Assembly (NCBI GenBank): GCA_027021615.1
Contig: JALUTY010000051.1
Location: 1 to 40,165, forward strand
Direction of reading: 5' to 3'
DNA: 40,165 nt
Source: a bacterium
GTDB lineage: Bacteria; Desulfobacterota; Deferrisomatia; Deferrisomatales; Deferrisomataceae
The number at the start of each line of letters is the position of its first letter. Positions within the stretch are counted from its first letter, which is position 1. Both the position numbers and the translations under genes were made by a program. The notes beneath the pieces were generated by a model, which searched no databases, was not told the DNA's origin, and worked only from the letters and a program-made list of their open reading frames with translations. Positions 14,905 through 23,084 of this stretch are shown here, in pieces.

Positions 14905-15442
14905 CCGTTTGGTGCGATCGTATGCCGCCCACATCGCCGTGCCGTGGCGGGACGATGCGGCCCCGGCCCAGCGGGTGATCTTCTGCGTGTACCCCGAGGC
15001 CGAGGAGCGCTCCCTGCGGGCCAAGGTGGACGAGTTCGAGCTGGCCACCCGCCAGGCCGGGCACGGCTGGGCCCTGTTCGACCTCACCGACACCTTTGCC
15101 GAGTGGATGGCGTCGCAGCGCTACGCCAAGAAGTACTTCGCGAAACCGCACCTGCTCGCGCCGCTCCTGCCCAAGTACCTGGGTTACATCCAGGAGCGGT
15201 TCGAGGCGTTTCTCGCCCAGACCGGGGCCGATGCCGACACCGTGGTAGCCGTGCTCGGCGTGGGCTCCCTGTTCGGATTCCTGAAAGTGAAAGAAATGGT
15301 GGACCGGCTGGCGCCCCTGGTGCCGGGCCGGTTCCTCGTATTCTTCCCCGGCAGCCACGAGGACAACAACTACCGGCTCCTCGACGCCTACGACGGCTGG
15401 AACTACCTGGCCGTGCCGATCACGGCCGACCGTGCCTTCTGA
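14891..15442 (+). CDS. brxB: BREX protein BrxB (DUF1788)
   Basis: A 183-residue BrxB protein, part of the type 1 BREX complex with no known enzymatic activity. The DUF1788 family features visible are VIFCVYPEAEERSLRAKVDE, then LGVGSLFGFLKVKEMVD and FPGSHEDNNYRLLDAYDGWN. It starts at GTG 14891, overlapping the brxA stop by 14 bases, so translation is coupled. brxC starts 15 bases after its stop. It is normal in length and has no odd features. Confidence 0.95.
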   Translation: MSRVDRLVRSYAAHIAVPWRDDAAPAQRVIFCVYPEAEERSLRAKVDEFELATRQAGHGWALFDLTDTFAEWMASQRYAKKYFAKPHLLAPLLPKYLGYIQERFEAFLAQTGADADTVVAVLGVGSLFGFLKVKEMVDRLAPLVPGRFLVFFPGSHEDNNYRLLDAYDGWNYLAVPITADRAF

Positions 15443-15457
15443 GAAAGGTGGGCTCGA

Positions 15458-18400
15458 ATGACGAACCGCGAGATCTACCAGAAGGACCCGTCCACCCGAA
15501 AGCTCGTCAACGAGGGCGTGGCCAACGTCAACGACGACACGAGCCGCCGGGCCCTCGAAGTGCTGCGCTACGAGCTCGAGACCTTCGTGTGCGACGGGCA
15601 GTACGAGAAAGGCCTGGCTCACATCCTCGACACCTACCTGCACAACATCGACCAGGCGCAGCAGCCCGCCGTGTGGGTGAGCGGCTTCTACGGATCGGGT
15701 AAGTCCCACCTGGTCAAGATGCTGCGGGCGCTGTGGGTGGACACCCGGTTCGACGACGGCGCCACGGCCCGGGGCATCGCCCACCTTCCCCAGCACATTC
15801 TCGACAGCCTCAAGGAGCTGAGCACCCAGGGCCGGCGCCACGGCGGGCTCCACGCGGCATCGGGCACCCTGGGCGCCGCAGCCAGCGGCAGCGTGCGGCT
15901 GGCGCTCCTTCGCATCGTGTTCAAGTCGGCGGGGCTTCCCGAATACTACCCCAGAGCCCGGTTCGTGATGTGGCTCCGCAGCGAGGGCATCTACGACGCG
16001 GTGCGGCGCCACGTGGAGCAGAACGGGTTCGACTGGGAGGAGGAGATCGACAACCTCTACGTGGCCGAGGGGCTCCACCAGGCCCTGGTGGCGGTCAAGC
16101 CCAACCTGTTCCGGTCGCCCGAACTGTGCGCCGAGGTCCTCTTGAACCTCTATCCCAACGTGGAGGACGTCTCCAGCGGCGAGATGGTCAAGGCCATCCA
16201 GCAGGCCCTGACCCGCGACGGCAGGTTCCCCCTGACCCTGATCGTGCTCGACGAGGTGCAGCAGTACATCGGCGAGAGCACCCAGCGCTCCATCGAGGTG
16301 CAGGAGGCGGTGGAGGCGTGCTGCAAGCGCATCGGGGGCAAGCTCCTGTTCATCGCCACAGGCCAGACCGCGGTCACCGCCACCAGCAACCTCAAGAAGC
16401 TGGAAGGCCGGTTCACCGTGCGCATCGAGCTGTCGGACGCCGACGTGGACGCCGTGATCCGCAAGGTGGTCCTGGCCAAGAAGCCCGGGGCCGAGGCCGC
16501 CATCGAGGCCGTCATGCAGGCCAACCTGGGCGAGATCTCGCGCCACCTGGCCGGCACGGGCCTCGGCCACCGGCAGGACGACATCCCGGTCTTCCCCCAG
16601 GACTACCCCATCCTGCCGGTGCGGCGGCGGTTCTGGGAGGCCACCCTGCGGGTGCTCGACCGGACCGGCACCGACAGCCAGCTCCGCAACCAGCTCAGCA
16701 TGATCCACAAGGCCATCCAGACCAATCTGGACGAGCCCCTGGGCCACGTGATTCCGGCCGACTACCTCTACTTCGACGCCGCGGACAAGCTGTTGCAGGC
16801 CCGCGTCCTGCCACGCAAGGTGCACGAGAAGACCCTGACCTGGATCCGGGGCACCGAGGACGAGCGGCTCATGGCCCGGGCCTGCGGCCTGGTGTTCCTG
16901 ATCAACAAGATGGCCGACGCCGACCGGGAGCTCGGGCTGCGGGCCACCGCCGACACCGTGGCCGACCTGATGGTCGAGGACCTGAACGACGGCGGCACCG
17001 CCCTGCGAGGCCGGCTGCCCGGGCTGCTGGACCGGTGCGAGCTGCTCATGAAGGTGGGCGACGAGTACCGCATCCAGACCGAGGAGAGCGCGGCCTGGAA
17101 CGACGAGTTCCTGAGCCAGCGCAACCGCCTGGCCAACGAGGCCCACCGCATCGAAGCCGAGCGCGACGACCGCATCCGGCAGCGGTTCGCCGGCCGGGTG
17201 CAGCCCCTCACCGTGACCCAGGGCGAGTCCAAGGTGAGCCGCCAGATCCACCTCACGTTCGACCCCCAGTTGCCGGCCGATGCCGACCGTCGGGTGTACG
17301 TGTGGGTGCGCGACGGCTGGAGCACCGAAGAGAACTCGGTGCGGGCCGACGCCCGCCAGGCGGGCAACCACTCGCCCACGGTGTTCGTGTTCGTGCCCAA
17401 GCGCTCGGCCGACGACCTACGCCACCACCTCATCGACTACAAGGCCGCCCTGGCCACCCTCGAGATCCGGGGCGTGCCCAACACCCCCGAGGGTCAGGAG
17501 GCCCGGGCGGCCATGGAGACCACCCGCCAGACCGCCGAGGCCCGCATCAACGAGCTGATCGACGAGGCCCTCTCCGGCGCCCGCGTGTTCCAGGGTGGGG
17601 GCACCGAGGTCCCCGGCGACGTGCAGGCCGCCGTACTCGAAGCCGCCCGCAGCGCGTTCCAGCGCCTGTACCCCCGGTTCCCCACGGCCGACCACCCCGG
17701 CTGGGCCAGGGTGTACGAACGGGCCCAGAAGGGCGTGCCCGACGCCCTCAAGGCCGTGGGCTACGAGGGTGAGCCGGCCCGCAACCCGGTGTGCAAGGCC
17801 GTGCTGGGCCACATCGCCGGTGGCAAGAAAGGCGCCGACATCCGCGAGCACTTCGAAGGCCCGCCCTACGGCTGGTCGCGCGACGCCGTGGACGGGGCGC
17901 TGCAGGTGCTCCTGGTGGCCGGCCTGGTGCGGGTCTACGACGAAAAGGGGCAGGCCATCGATCCGAGGCGCCTGGAGCGCCGGGCCATCGGAAAGGCCGT
18001 GTTCAAGGTCGAGTCCACCACGGTCACCACGGCCCAGCGGATCCAGGTGCGAAAGCTCCTGCAGAAGCTGGAGATCCCGGCCAGGCATGGCGAGGAGTCG
18101 GCCCAGGTGCCCGCGTTCCTGGAAAAGCTGGCTGACCTGGCCGGCCGGGCCGGGGGCGATCCGCCCAAGCCGGCCCTGCCCGACACCGCGTTCCTCGAGG
18201 ACATCCGCCGCAGCGCGGGCAACGAGCAGCTCCTGGCCCTGTACAACCAGCGCGACGAGATCCGCGCCTGCATCGACGAGTGGAAGGCCCGGGCCCGGGC
18301 CATCGACGAGCGCTGGCCCGGGTGGCAGACGCTCACCCGCCTCCTGGCCCACGCCGACGCCCTGCCGGATGCCGACGTGTACCGGGCCCAGGCAAGGGCT

Positions 18401-18892
18401 GTCGAGGAACACCGGCAGTTGCTCCAGCAGCCCGATCCCGTCGAGCCCCTGGTGAGCGAGCTGACCCAGCGGCTGCGCGACGAGCTCAACCGGCTCGACG
18501 CCGCCTACGAAGCCGGGTTCCAGAAGGGCATGGACCGCCTGCGGGCCGACCCCAACTGGGACCGGCTCGAGCCGGAGCAGCGCAACCAGCTCCTGGCCGA
18601 GCAGAAGCTCACCCTGGCCCACCGGCCCCAGGTCCAGGTGGGCACCACGGCCGAGGTGCTGGCCACCCTGGCGCAGTGGCCGCTCGCCACCTTTGCCGAC
18701 CGGGTGGCGGCCATGCCCGCCCGGTTCGACGCCGTGGCGAGGCGGGCGGCCGAGCTGTGCGAGCCCGAGATCCAGTTCGTGCGGCTGCCCCGCCGCACCC
18801 TCAAGACCCCCGACGAGATCGAGGCTTGGCTCGACGAGGTGCGCCAGAAGCTCCGCAACGCCCTGGAGCAAGGCCCCGTGTCCATCCAATAA
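15458..18892 (+). CDS. brxC: BREX ATPase BrxC
   Basis: A 1144-residue large P-loop ATPase, a core BREX factor thought to drive or gate the methylase complex on DNA. It starts MTNREIYQKDPSTRKLVNEG as in the family. Walker A is GFYGSGKSH (residues 76-84) and Walker B is LIVLDEVQQYIG near 260. The middle contains a long helical region, and residues from about 960 onward include coiled-coil stretches rich in Glu, Arg and Leu. ATG 15458 follows GAAAGGTGGG. Length is typical of BrxC (about 1100-1250). A palindromic element at 18898-18971 fills most of the gap to pglX. Confidence 0.96.
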   Translation: MTNREIYQKDPSTRKLVNEGVANVNDDTSRRALEVLRYELETFVCDGQYEKGLAHILDTYLHNIDQAQQPAVWVSGFYGSGKSHLVKMLRALWVDTRFDDGATARGIAHLPQHILDSLKELSTQGRRHGGLHAASGTLGAAASGSVRLALLRIVFKSAGLPEYYPRARFVMWLRSEGIYDAVRRHVEQNGFDWEEEIDNLYVAEGLHQALVAVKPNLFRSPELCAEVLLNLYPNVEDVSSGEMVKAIQQALTRDGRFPLTLIVLDEVQQYIGESTQRSIEVQEAVEACCKRIGGKLLFIATGQTAVTATSNLKKLEGRFTVRIELSDADVDAVIRKVVLAKKPGAEAAIEAVMQANLGEISRHLAGTGLGHRQDDIPVFPQDYPILPVRRRFWEATLRVLDRTGTDSQLRNQLSMIHKAIQTNLDEPLGHVIPADYLYFDAADKLLQARVLPRKVHEKTLTWIRGTEDERLMARACGLVFLINKMADADRELGLRATADTVADLMVEDLNDGGTALRGRLPGLLDRCELLMKVGDEYRIQTEESAAWNDEFLSQRNRLANEAHRIEAERDDRIRQRFAGRVQPLTVTQGESKVSRQIHLTFDPQLPADADRRVYVWVRDGWSTEENSVRADARQAGNHSPTVFVFVPKRSADDLRHHLIDYKAALATLEIRGVPNTPEGQEARAAMETTRQTAEARINELIDEALSGARVFQGGGTEVPGDVQAAVLEAARSAFQRLYPRFPTADHPGWARVYERAQKGVPDALKAVGYEGEPARNPVCKAVLGHIAGGKKGADIREHFEGPPYGWSRDAVDGALQVLLVAGLVRVYDEKGQAIDPRRLERRAIGKAVFKVESTTVTTAQRIQVRKLLQKLEIPARHGEESAQVPAFLEKLADLAGRAGGDPPKPALPDTAFLEDIRRSAGNEQLLALYNQRDEIRACIDEWKARARAIDERWPGWQTLTRLLAHADALPDADVYRAQARAVEEHRQLLQQPDPVEPLVSELTQRLRDELNRLDAAYEAGFQKGMDRLRADPNWDRLEPEQRNQLLAEQKLTLAHRPQVQVGTTAEVLATLAQWPLATFADRVAAMPARFDAVARRAAELCEPEIQFVRLPRRTLKTPDEIEAWLDEVRQKLRNALEQGPVSIQ

Positions 18893-18897
18893 AATTG

Positions 18898-18971
18898 TCT
18901 TCCTTGAATCCCCTCCCAGGCGCCCCTCACCCCCGGCCCCTCTCCCGGGAGGAGAGGGGAGTCAAGGAAGA
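18898..18971. repeat. 74-bp palindromic MITE/REP-like element between brxC and pglX
   Basis: Perfect 10-bp terminal inverted repeats, TCTTCCTTGA and TCAAGGAAGA, bound a C-rich then G-rich interior with the inner palindrome CCCCTCTCCC..GGAGAGGGG. The same CCTTGAATCCCC start occurs twice inside pglX. The element can fold into a hairpin and leaves the pglX Shine-Dalgarno intact. Confidence 0.8.
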
Positions 18972-18993
18972 GAGTTGGTTACAGGAGGAACGG

Positions 18994-21900
18994 ATGCAGC
19001 CGCTCGACCGATCCCTTCGCAACCGCCTGGAGCGCACCGTCAAGGAGGCCCGCGAGATCGCGGAGAGGGGCGCCCGGGCGGCCCTCGAGACCGTGGGCGT
19101 GGGCGAGCCTACCCGGTTTCCCCACCTGGGCGAGGCCCAGAGCGACCTGCGCCGCCGACTGCGGGCCCACGGCCGGCAGCTCGGCGACCGGCAAACGCCC
19201 CGGGGTGGGCAGGAGCTCGAACGGCTCGTGGAAGAGGTGGCCTACGAGCACTGGCACCGCATGCTGTTTGCCCGGTTCCTGGCCGAGAACGACCTGCTCA
19301 TGTACCCCGATCCGGACGCTCCGGTGTCCGTGACCCTGGAGGAGTGCGAGGACCTGGCCGCCGACGAGGGCGCCCGCAACGGCTGGGAGTTGGCGGCCCG
19401 GTTCGCGTCGCGCATGCTTCCCCAGATCTTCCGGCCCGACTCGCCGGTGTTCGAGCTGGACCTGCCCCCCGACCACCAGCAGGACCTGGAGCAGCTGCTG
19501 GCCGACCTGCCGTCTGAGGTGTTCCGTGCCTCCGACGCCCTGGGCTGGGTGTACCAGTTCTGGCAGTCCAAGCGGAAGGACGAGGTCAACAAGAGCGAGG
19601 TCAAGATCGGCGCCCGAGAGCTGCCGGCCGTGACCCAGCTCTTCACCGAGCCGTACATGGTGCAGTTCCTGCTCGACAACGCCCTGGGCGCCTGGTGGGC
19701 GGCCCGAAGGCTCGGCCCGGAGGATTGGCGCAGCGCGGCGGACGAGGAAGAGCTGCGCCGCAAGGCTTCCGTGGACGGCGTGCCGCTCACGTACCTGCGC
19801 CTAGTAAAAACCCCCCACCTTGAATCCCCCCTCCCCTCGCGCGAGGGGGGCCTGGGGGGAGGGAGCCTTGGGAACGGCGACGGCCCTGTGTCCCCCCCTC
19901 ACCCCGGCCCTCTACCCCCTCAGGGGGGAGAGGGAGAGGGCGCAGAGCACGGATATGTCTGGGCCCCCGCGGCCGGCACCTTCGACGCCTGGCCCCAAAG
20001 CCTGGCCGAGCTCAAGGTCCTGGACCCCTGCTGCGGCTCGGGGCACTTTTTGGTGGCCGCGCTGTTGATGCTCGTGCCCATGCGCATGGAGCTGGAGGGC
20101 CTTTCGGCCCGCGAGGCCGTGGACCGGGTGCTGGCCGAAAACCTCCACGGCCTCGACATCGACCAGCGGGTGACCGAGATCGCGGCCTTTGCCCTGGCCC
20201 TGGCCGCCTGGACCTACCCCAGCGCGGGCGGCTACCGGCCCCTGCCCGAGCTTCACATCGCCTGCTCGGGCCTGGCCGTGGCCGCGGCCAAGGAGGAGTG
20301 GAAGCGCCTGGGCCTGGGCCGGAAGAACCTGGCCCTGGCCCTCGACTGGATGCACGACGCCTTTCGCGACGCGCCCGTGCTAGGGAGCCTGTTGAACCCC
20401 GCCAGGACCGACGCGGCCGAACTGGTGGAGTGGTCCGAGTTGTCCGCCGCCCTGGATCAGGCGCTCGCCGCCTCGCCCGACGACAACGGGCATGAGCGCC
20501 GCGAGGCCGCGGTGGTGGCCCACGGCCTGGCCAAGGCCGCGGGCCTGCTCGCGGGCCGGTACCACTGGGTCATCACCAACGTGCCATACCTGGCCCGGGG
20601 CAAGCAGGCCGACCCCCTCAAGGCGTTCTGCCAGCGCCGCTACCCCAAGGCCAAGAACGACCTCGCCACCGTGTTCCTGGAGCGCTGCCTGGAGTTCTGC
20701 GTGGAGGGCGGCACCGTGAGCATCGTGCTGCCACAGAACTGGCTGTTCCTTACCACCTACCGCAAGCTCCGGGAGAAGCTGCTCCAGGACGAAACCTGGC
20801 ACCTGATCGCGCGGCTGGGGCCGCAGGCTTTTCAGACGCCGATGTGGGATTTCAACGTGCAGTTACTCACCCTGAGCCGCGGCCCGGCCGGCGGCCACGG
20901 CGGCGGGCTGCTGGGGGCGGGCGGGGCGGACAACCCCATCCGCGGCCTCGACGCCTCCGAACCCCGCACCGCCGCCGAAAAAGCCGCCCTGCTCCGCACC
21001 GCCGAGGTCAAGACCGTGGAGCAGGTGAAGCAGTTGGAGAATCCGGATGCAAGGGTGGCGTTGGAAGCACAAGAAAATGTCAAGTTGTTGAGTAAGTTGG
21101 CTTCGGCGTTGGTTGGTATTCAGACAGGGGATGACCCCTTTTTTGTGGTCAGATTCTGGGAGGTTTTCTGGCACAAAGAAGTTTGGTCCCTCTTGCAGAA
21201 TACCCCAACTGCCTGTGTAGAACATACAGGCCAGTCGTTCGTTTTGAGATGGTATAGTACAGGTTCTCTTTTAAATGAATCAAAGGGGTCAAGAGTACAA
21301 GGGCTCAAGGCTGTTGGCAAAGATGGTGTTGCAATACACAGAATGGACTCCCTTTTCGCGTACCACTACTGCAAGAGATTGTTTCATCAAAACGTGGTTG
21401 CAATTATCCCCAAAGACCGCGCCCACCTCCCCGCCATTTGGTGCTTCTGCTCCTCCCCGGAGTACAACGAGGCGGTCGGCCAAATCGACCAAAGTCTCAA
21501 GGTGACCAACGCCACCCTGGTCAAGGTCCCCTTCGACCTCGAACACTGGACCAGGGTCGCCCGGGAGAAGTACCCCCACGGCCTGCCCAAACCCTACTCC
21601 GACGACCCCACCCAGTGGATCTTCCACGGTCACCCGTGCGGGTCGGTGATCTGGGACGAGGAAAAGAAGTGGACGGCCCACGGCCCGCTGCGCACCGACC
21701 ACACCGTGCTCCAGGTGGCCGTGGCGCGGCTTCTGGGCTACCGCTGGCCGGCCGAACTGGACCCCGACATGGAGCTGGCCGACGAGCAACGGGAGTGGGT
21801 GCGGCGCTGCGAGGCGCTCCTGCCCTTTGCCGACGAAGACGGCATCGTGTGCATCCCGCCCGTGCGCGGCGAGCCGGCGGCGGCCGAGCGGCTCCTGAAC

Positions 21901-22653
21901 CTCCTGGCCGCGGCCTATAATCAATCCCCTACCTTGAATCCCCCCTCCCCTGGTGGGAGGGGGGCCTGGGGGGAGGGGGAAGTCAAGGAGGGGCAGGTCC
22001 CTGGAGGGGCCTGGTCGAACGACATCCTGGCCGAGCTCCTCCGAAACGCCGACCACGCGGGCAAAACCCTCGAGTCCTGGCTCCGCGACAAGTTCTTCGC
22101 CCAGCACTGCAAGCTGTTCCACCACCGCCCGTTCATCTGGCACATCTGGGACGGCCTGCGCGAGGGGTTCGCCGCGCTGGTGAACTACCACAAGCTCGAC
22201 CGCAAGAACCTGGAGACCCTGATCTACACCTACCTGGGCGACTGGATCGCCCGCCAGAAGCAGGACCTTGCCGACGGCGTGGACGGCGCGGCGGAGCGCC
22301 TGGCCGCGGCCGAGGGGCTCAAGAAGCGCCTGGAGCTGATCCTGGAGGGCGAGGCCCCCTACGACATCTTCGTGCGCTGGAAGCCCATCGAGCAACAACC
22401 CATCGGCTGGGACCCCGACCTCAACGACGGCGTCCGCCTGAACATCCGCCCCTTCATGACCGTGCCCGACGTCAAGAAAAAAGGCGCCGGCGTCCTCCGC
22501 GAAAAGCCGAACATCCACTGGAAAAAAGACCGGGGCAAAGACGTCGAATCCGCCCCCTGGTACCCCCTGTTCAAAGGCGACCGCATCAACGACCACCATT
22601 TGAGCCTGGCCGAGAAGCGGGCGGGACGGGAAAAAATGGAGGAGAGTGTGTGA
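18994..22653 (+). CDS. pglX: BREX adenine-specific DNA methyltransferase PglX
   Basis: A 1219-residue N6-adenine methyltransferase that marks host DNA at an asymmetric site so that BREX blocks only unmodified phage. SAM motif I is LDPCCGSGHFLVAALLML near residues 343-353. Motif IV reads TNVPYLARG near 528-536, where many relatives have NPPY. ATG 18994 follows AGGAGG. Two in-frame palindromic elements add about 42 residues near 275-317 and 19 near 980-998; both encode Pro/Gly-rich linkers. From about 21040 to 21420 (residues 682-809) base composition drops sharply (21 of 60 G+C in line 21241, against 45 of 60 in line 18541), which suggests recombination in the target-recognition region. The C-terminal LFKGDRINDHHLSLAEKRAG is echoed by a relic at 28130. 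Its stop overlaps the next ATG. Confidence 0.95.
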   Translation: MQPLDRSLRNRLERTVKEAREIAERGARAALETVGVGEPTRFPHLGEAQSDLRRRLRAHGRQLGDRQTPRGGQELERLVEEVAYEHWHRMLFARFLAENDLLMYPDPDAPVSVTLEECEDLAADEGARNGWELAARFASRMLPQIFRPDSPVFELDLPPDHQQDLEQLLADLPSEVFRASDALGWVYQFWQSKRKDEVNKSEVKIGARELPAVTQLFTEPYMVQFLLDNALGAWWAARRLGPEDWRSAADEEELRRKASVDGVPLTYLRLVKTPHLESPLPSREGGLGGGSLGNGDGPVSPPHPGPLPPQGGEGEGAEHGYVWAPAAGTFDAWPQSLAELKVLDPCCGSGHFLVAALLMLVPMRMELEGLSAREAVDRVLAENLHGLDIDQRVTEIAAFALALAAWTYPSAGGYRPLPELHIACSGLAVAAAKEEWKRLGLGRKNLALALDWMHDAFRDAPVLGSLLNPARTDAAELVEWSELSAALDQALAASPDDNGHERREAAVVAHGLAKAAGLLAGRYHWVITNVPYLARGKQADPLKAFCQRRYPKAKNDLATVFLERCLEFCVEGGTVSIVLPQNWLFLTTYRKLREKLLQDETWHLIARLGPQAFQTPMWDFNVQLLTLSRGPAGGHGGGLLGAGGADNPIRGLDASEPRTAAEKAALLRTAEVKTVEQVKQLENPDARVALEAQENVKLLSKLASALVGIQTGDDPFFVVRFWEVFWHKEVWSLLQNTPTACVEHTGQSFVLRWYSTGSLLNESKGSRVQGLKAVGKDGVAIHRMDSLFAYHYCKRLFHQNVVAIIPKDRAHLPAIWCFCSSPEYNEAVGQIDQSLKVTNATLVKVPFDLEHWTRVAREKYPHGLPKPYSDDPTQWIFHGHPCGSVIWDEEKKWTAHGPLRTDHTVLQVAVARLLGYRWPAELDPDMELADEQREWVRRCEALLPFADEDGIVCIPPVRGEPAAAERLLNLLAAAYNQSPTLNPPSPGGRGAWGEGEVKEGQVPGGAWSNDILAELLRNADHAGKTLESWLRDKFFAQHCKLFHHRPFIWHIWDGLREGFAALVNYHKLDRKNLETLIYTYLGDWIARQKQDLADGVDGAAERLAAAEGLKKRLELILEGEAPYDIFVRWKPIEQQPIGWDPDLNDGVRLNIRPFMTVPDVKKKGAGVLREKPNIHWKKDRGKDVESAPWYPLFKGDRINDHHLSLAEKRAGREKMEESV
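19818..19943. repeat. Composite palindromic element inserted in frame in pglX
   Basis: It starts with CCTTGAATCCCCCCTCCCCT as in the other copies, followed by AGGGGGG..GGGGGGAGGG. A second unit, CCCCTCACCCCGGCCCTCT..AGGGGGGAGAGGGAGAGGG, follows. It is translated as a Pro/Gly/Ser-rich segment just before methylase motif I, without breaking the frame. Confidence 0.75.
21932..21988. repeat. 57-bp palindromic element inserted in frame in pglX
   Basis: CCTTGA and TCAAGG bound the element, and the arms beyond them match imperfectly (CCTTGAATCCCCCCTCCCC against the complement CCTTGACTTCCCCCTCCCC). Its length, 57 bp, is exactly 19 codons. It encodes a Pro/Gly/Glu-rich linker. Confidence 0.75.
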
Positions 22654-23084
22654 TGAGAGATTCCAGTGCACCGAACACGTCATTTGAGTTGCGAATCACT
22701 CGTGCGAATCGTGATATTGATGTTTCAGTGCCAGCAGTCGAGAAGGAAGTGCTCGCGAGCGTGGCTCGGGTCCTCAAAGAAGCTGAAGATAACGGCGTTG
22801 AGCTGAAGCGAAGCGGGAACCAATTGTCGAGCAAAGACCTTCGGGCCATGTATAGAAAACTGGCATCGGCAGCATGGGAGAGCGGAGAGCTTGCAGGCGA
22901 GAGCCCACCGAATCCTCTGCATCGTGAGCACAGTGGCTGGGAACTGCCGCTTGAGAATGAACCAGGTCAGCTGGGAAGGGAGTACAAACTTCCGTGGCCG
23001 ATCCTAGCGATAGATGTGATCGACTTCCTCTCTAGCATGATGGGTGCGGTTGACGAGCTCGTCTGGGAGGAGGGTGCATCATGA
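22653..23084 (+). CDS. 143-residue protein of unknown function, first gene of the PIN/ATPase module
   Basis: I do not recognise this protein. It starts at ATG 22653, which overlaps the pglX stop as TGATG, and ends in ATGA overlap with the PIN gene, so it is translationally coupled on both sides. Residues 10-60 look like a mixed beta-alpha domain (FELRITRANRDIDVSV, then a long Glu/Lys-rich helix). Residues 112-140 are hydrophobic and helical (LPWPILAIDVIDFLSSMMGA) but too polar for a clear membrane segment. Composition is AT-richer than the flanking BREX genes, as in the next two genes. It could be an adaptor, immunity or regulatory subunit of the module; that is inference. Confidence 0.75.
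   Translation: MRDSSAPNTSFELRITRANRDIDVSVPAVEKEVLASVARVLKEAEDNGVELKRSGNQLSSKDLRAMYRKLASAAWESGELAGESPPNPLHREHSGWELPLENEPGQLGREYKLPWPILAIDVIDFLSSMMGAVDELVWEEGAS

Noticed and set aside
14864-17371. Very long open frame on the minus strand across brxB and brxC
   Set aside because: It is antisense to clear BREX genes, has biased His/Leu/Val/Gly content from G/C-rich codon shadowing, and no family resemblance.
17417-18889. 490-codon minus-strand frame inside brxC
   Set aside because: Shadow frame of brxC without a plausible start or domain.
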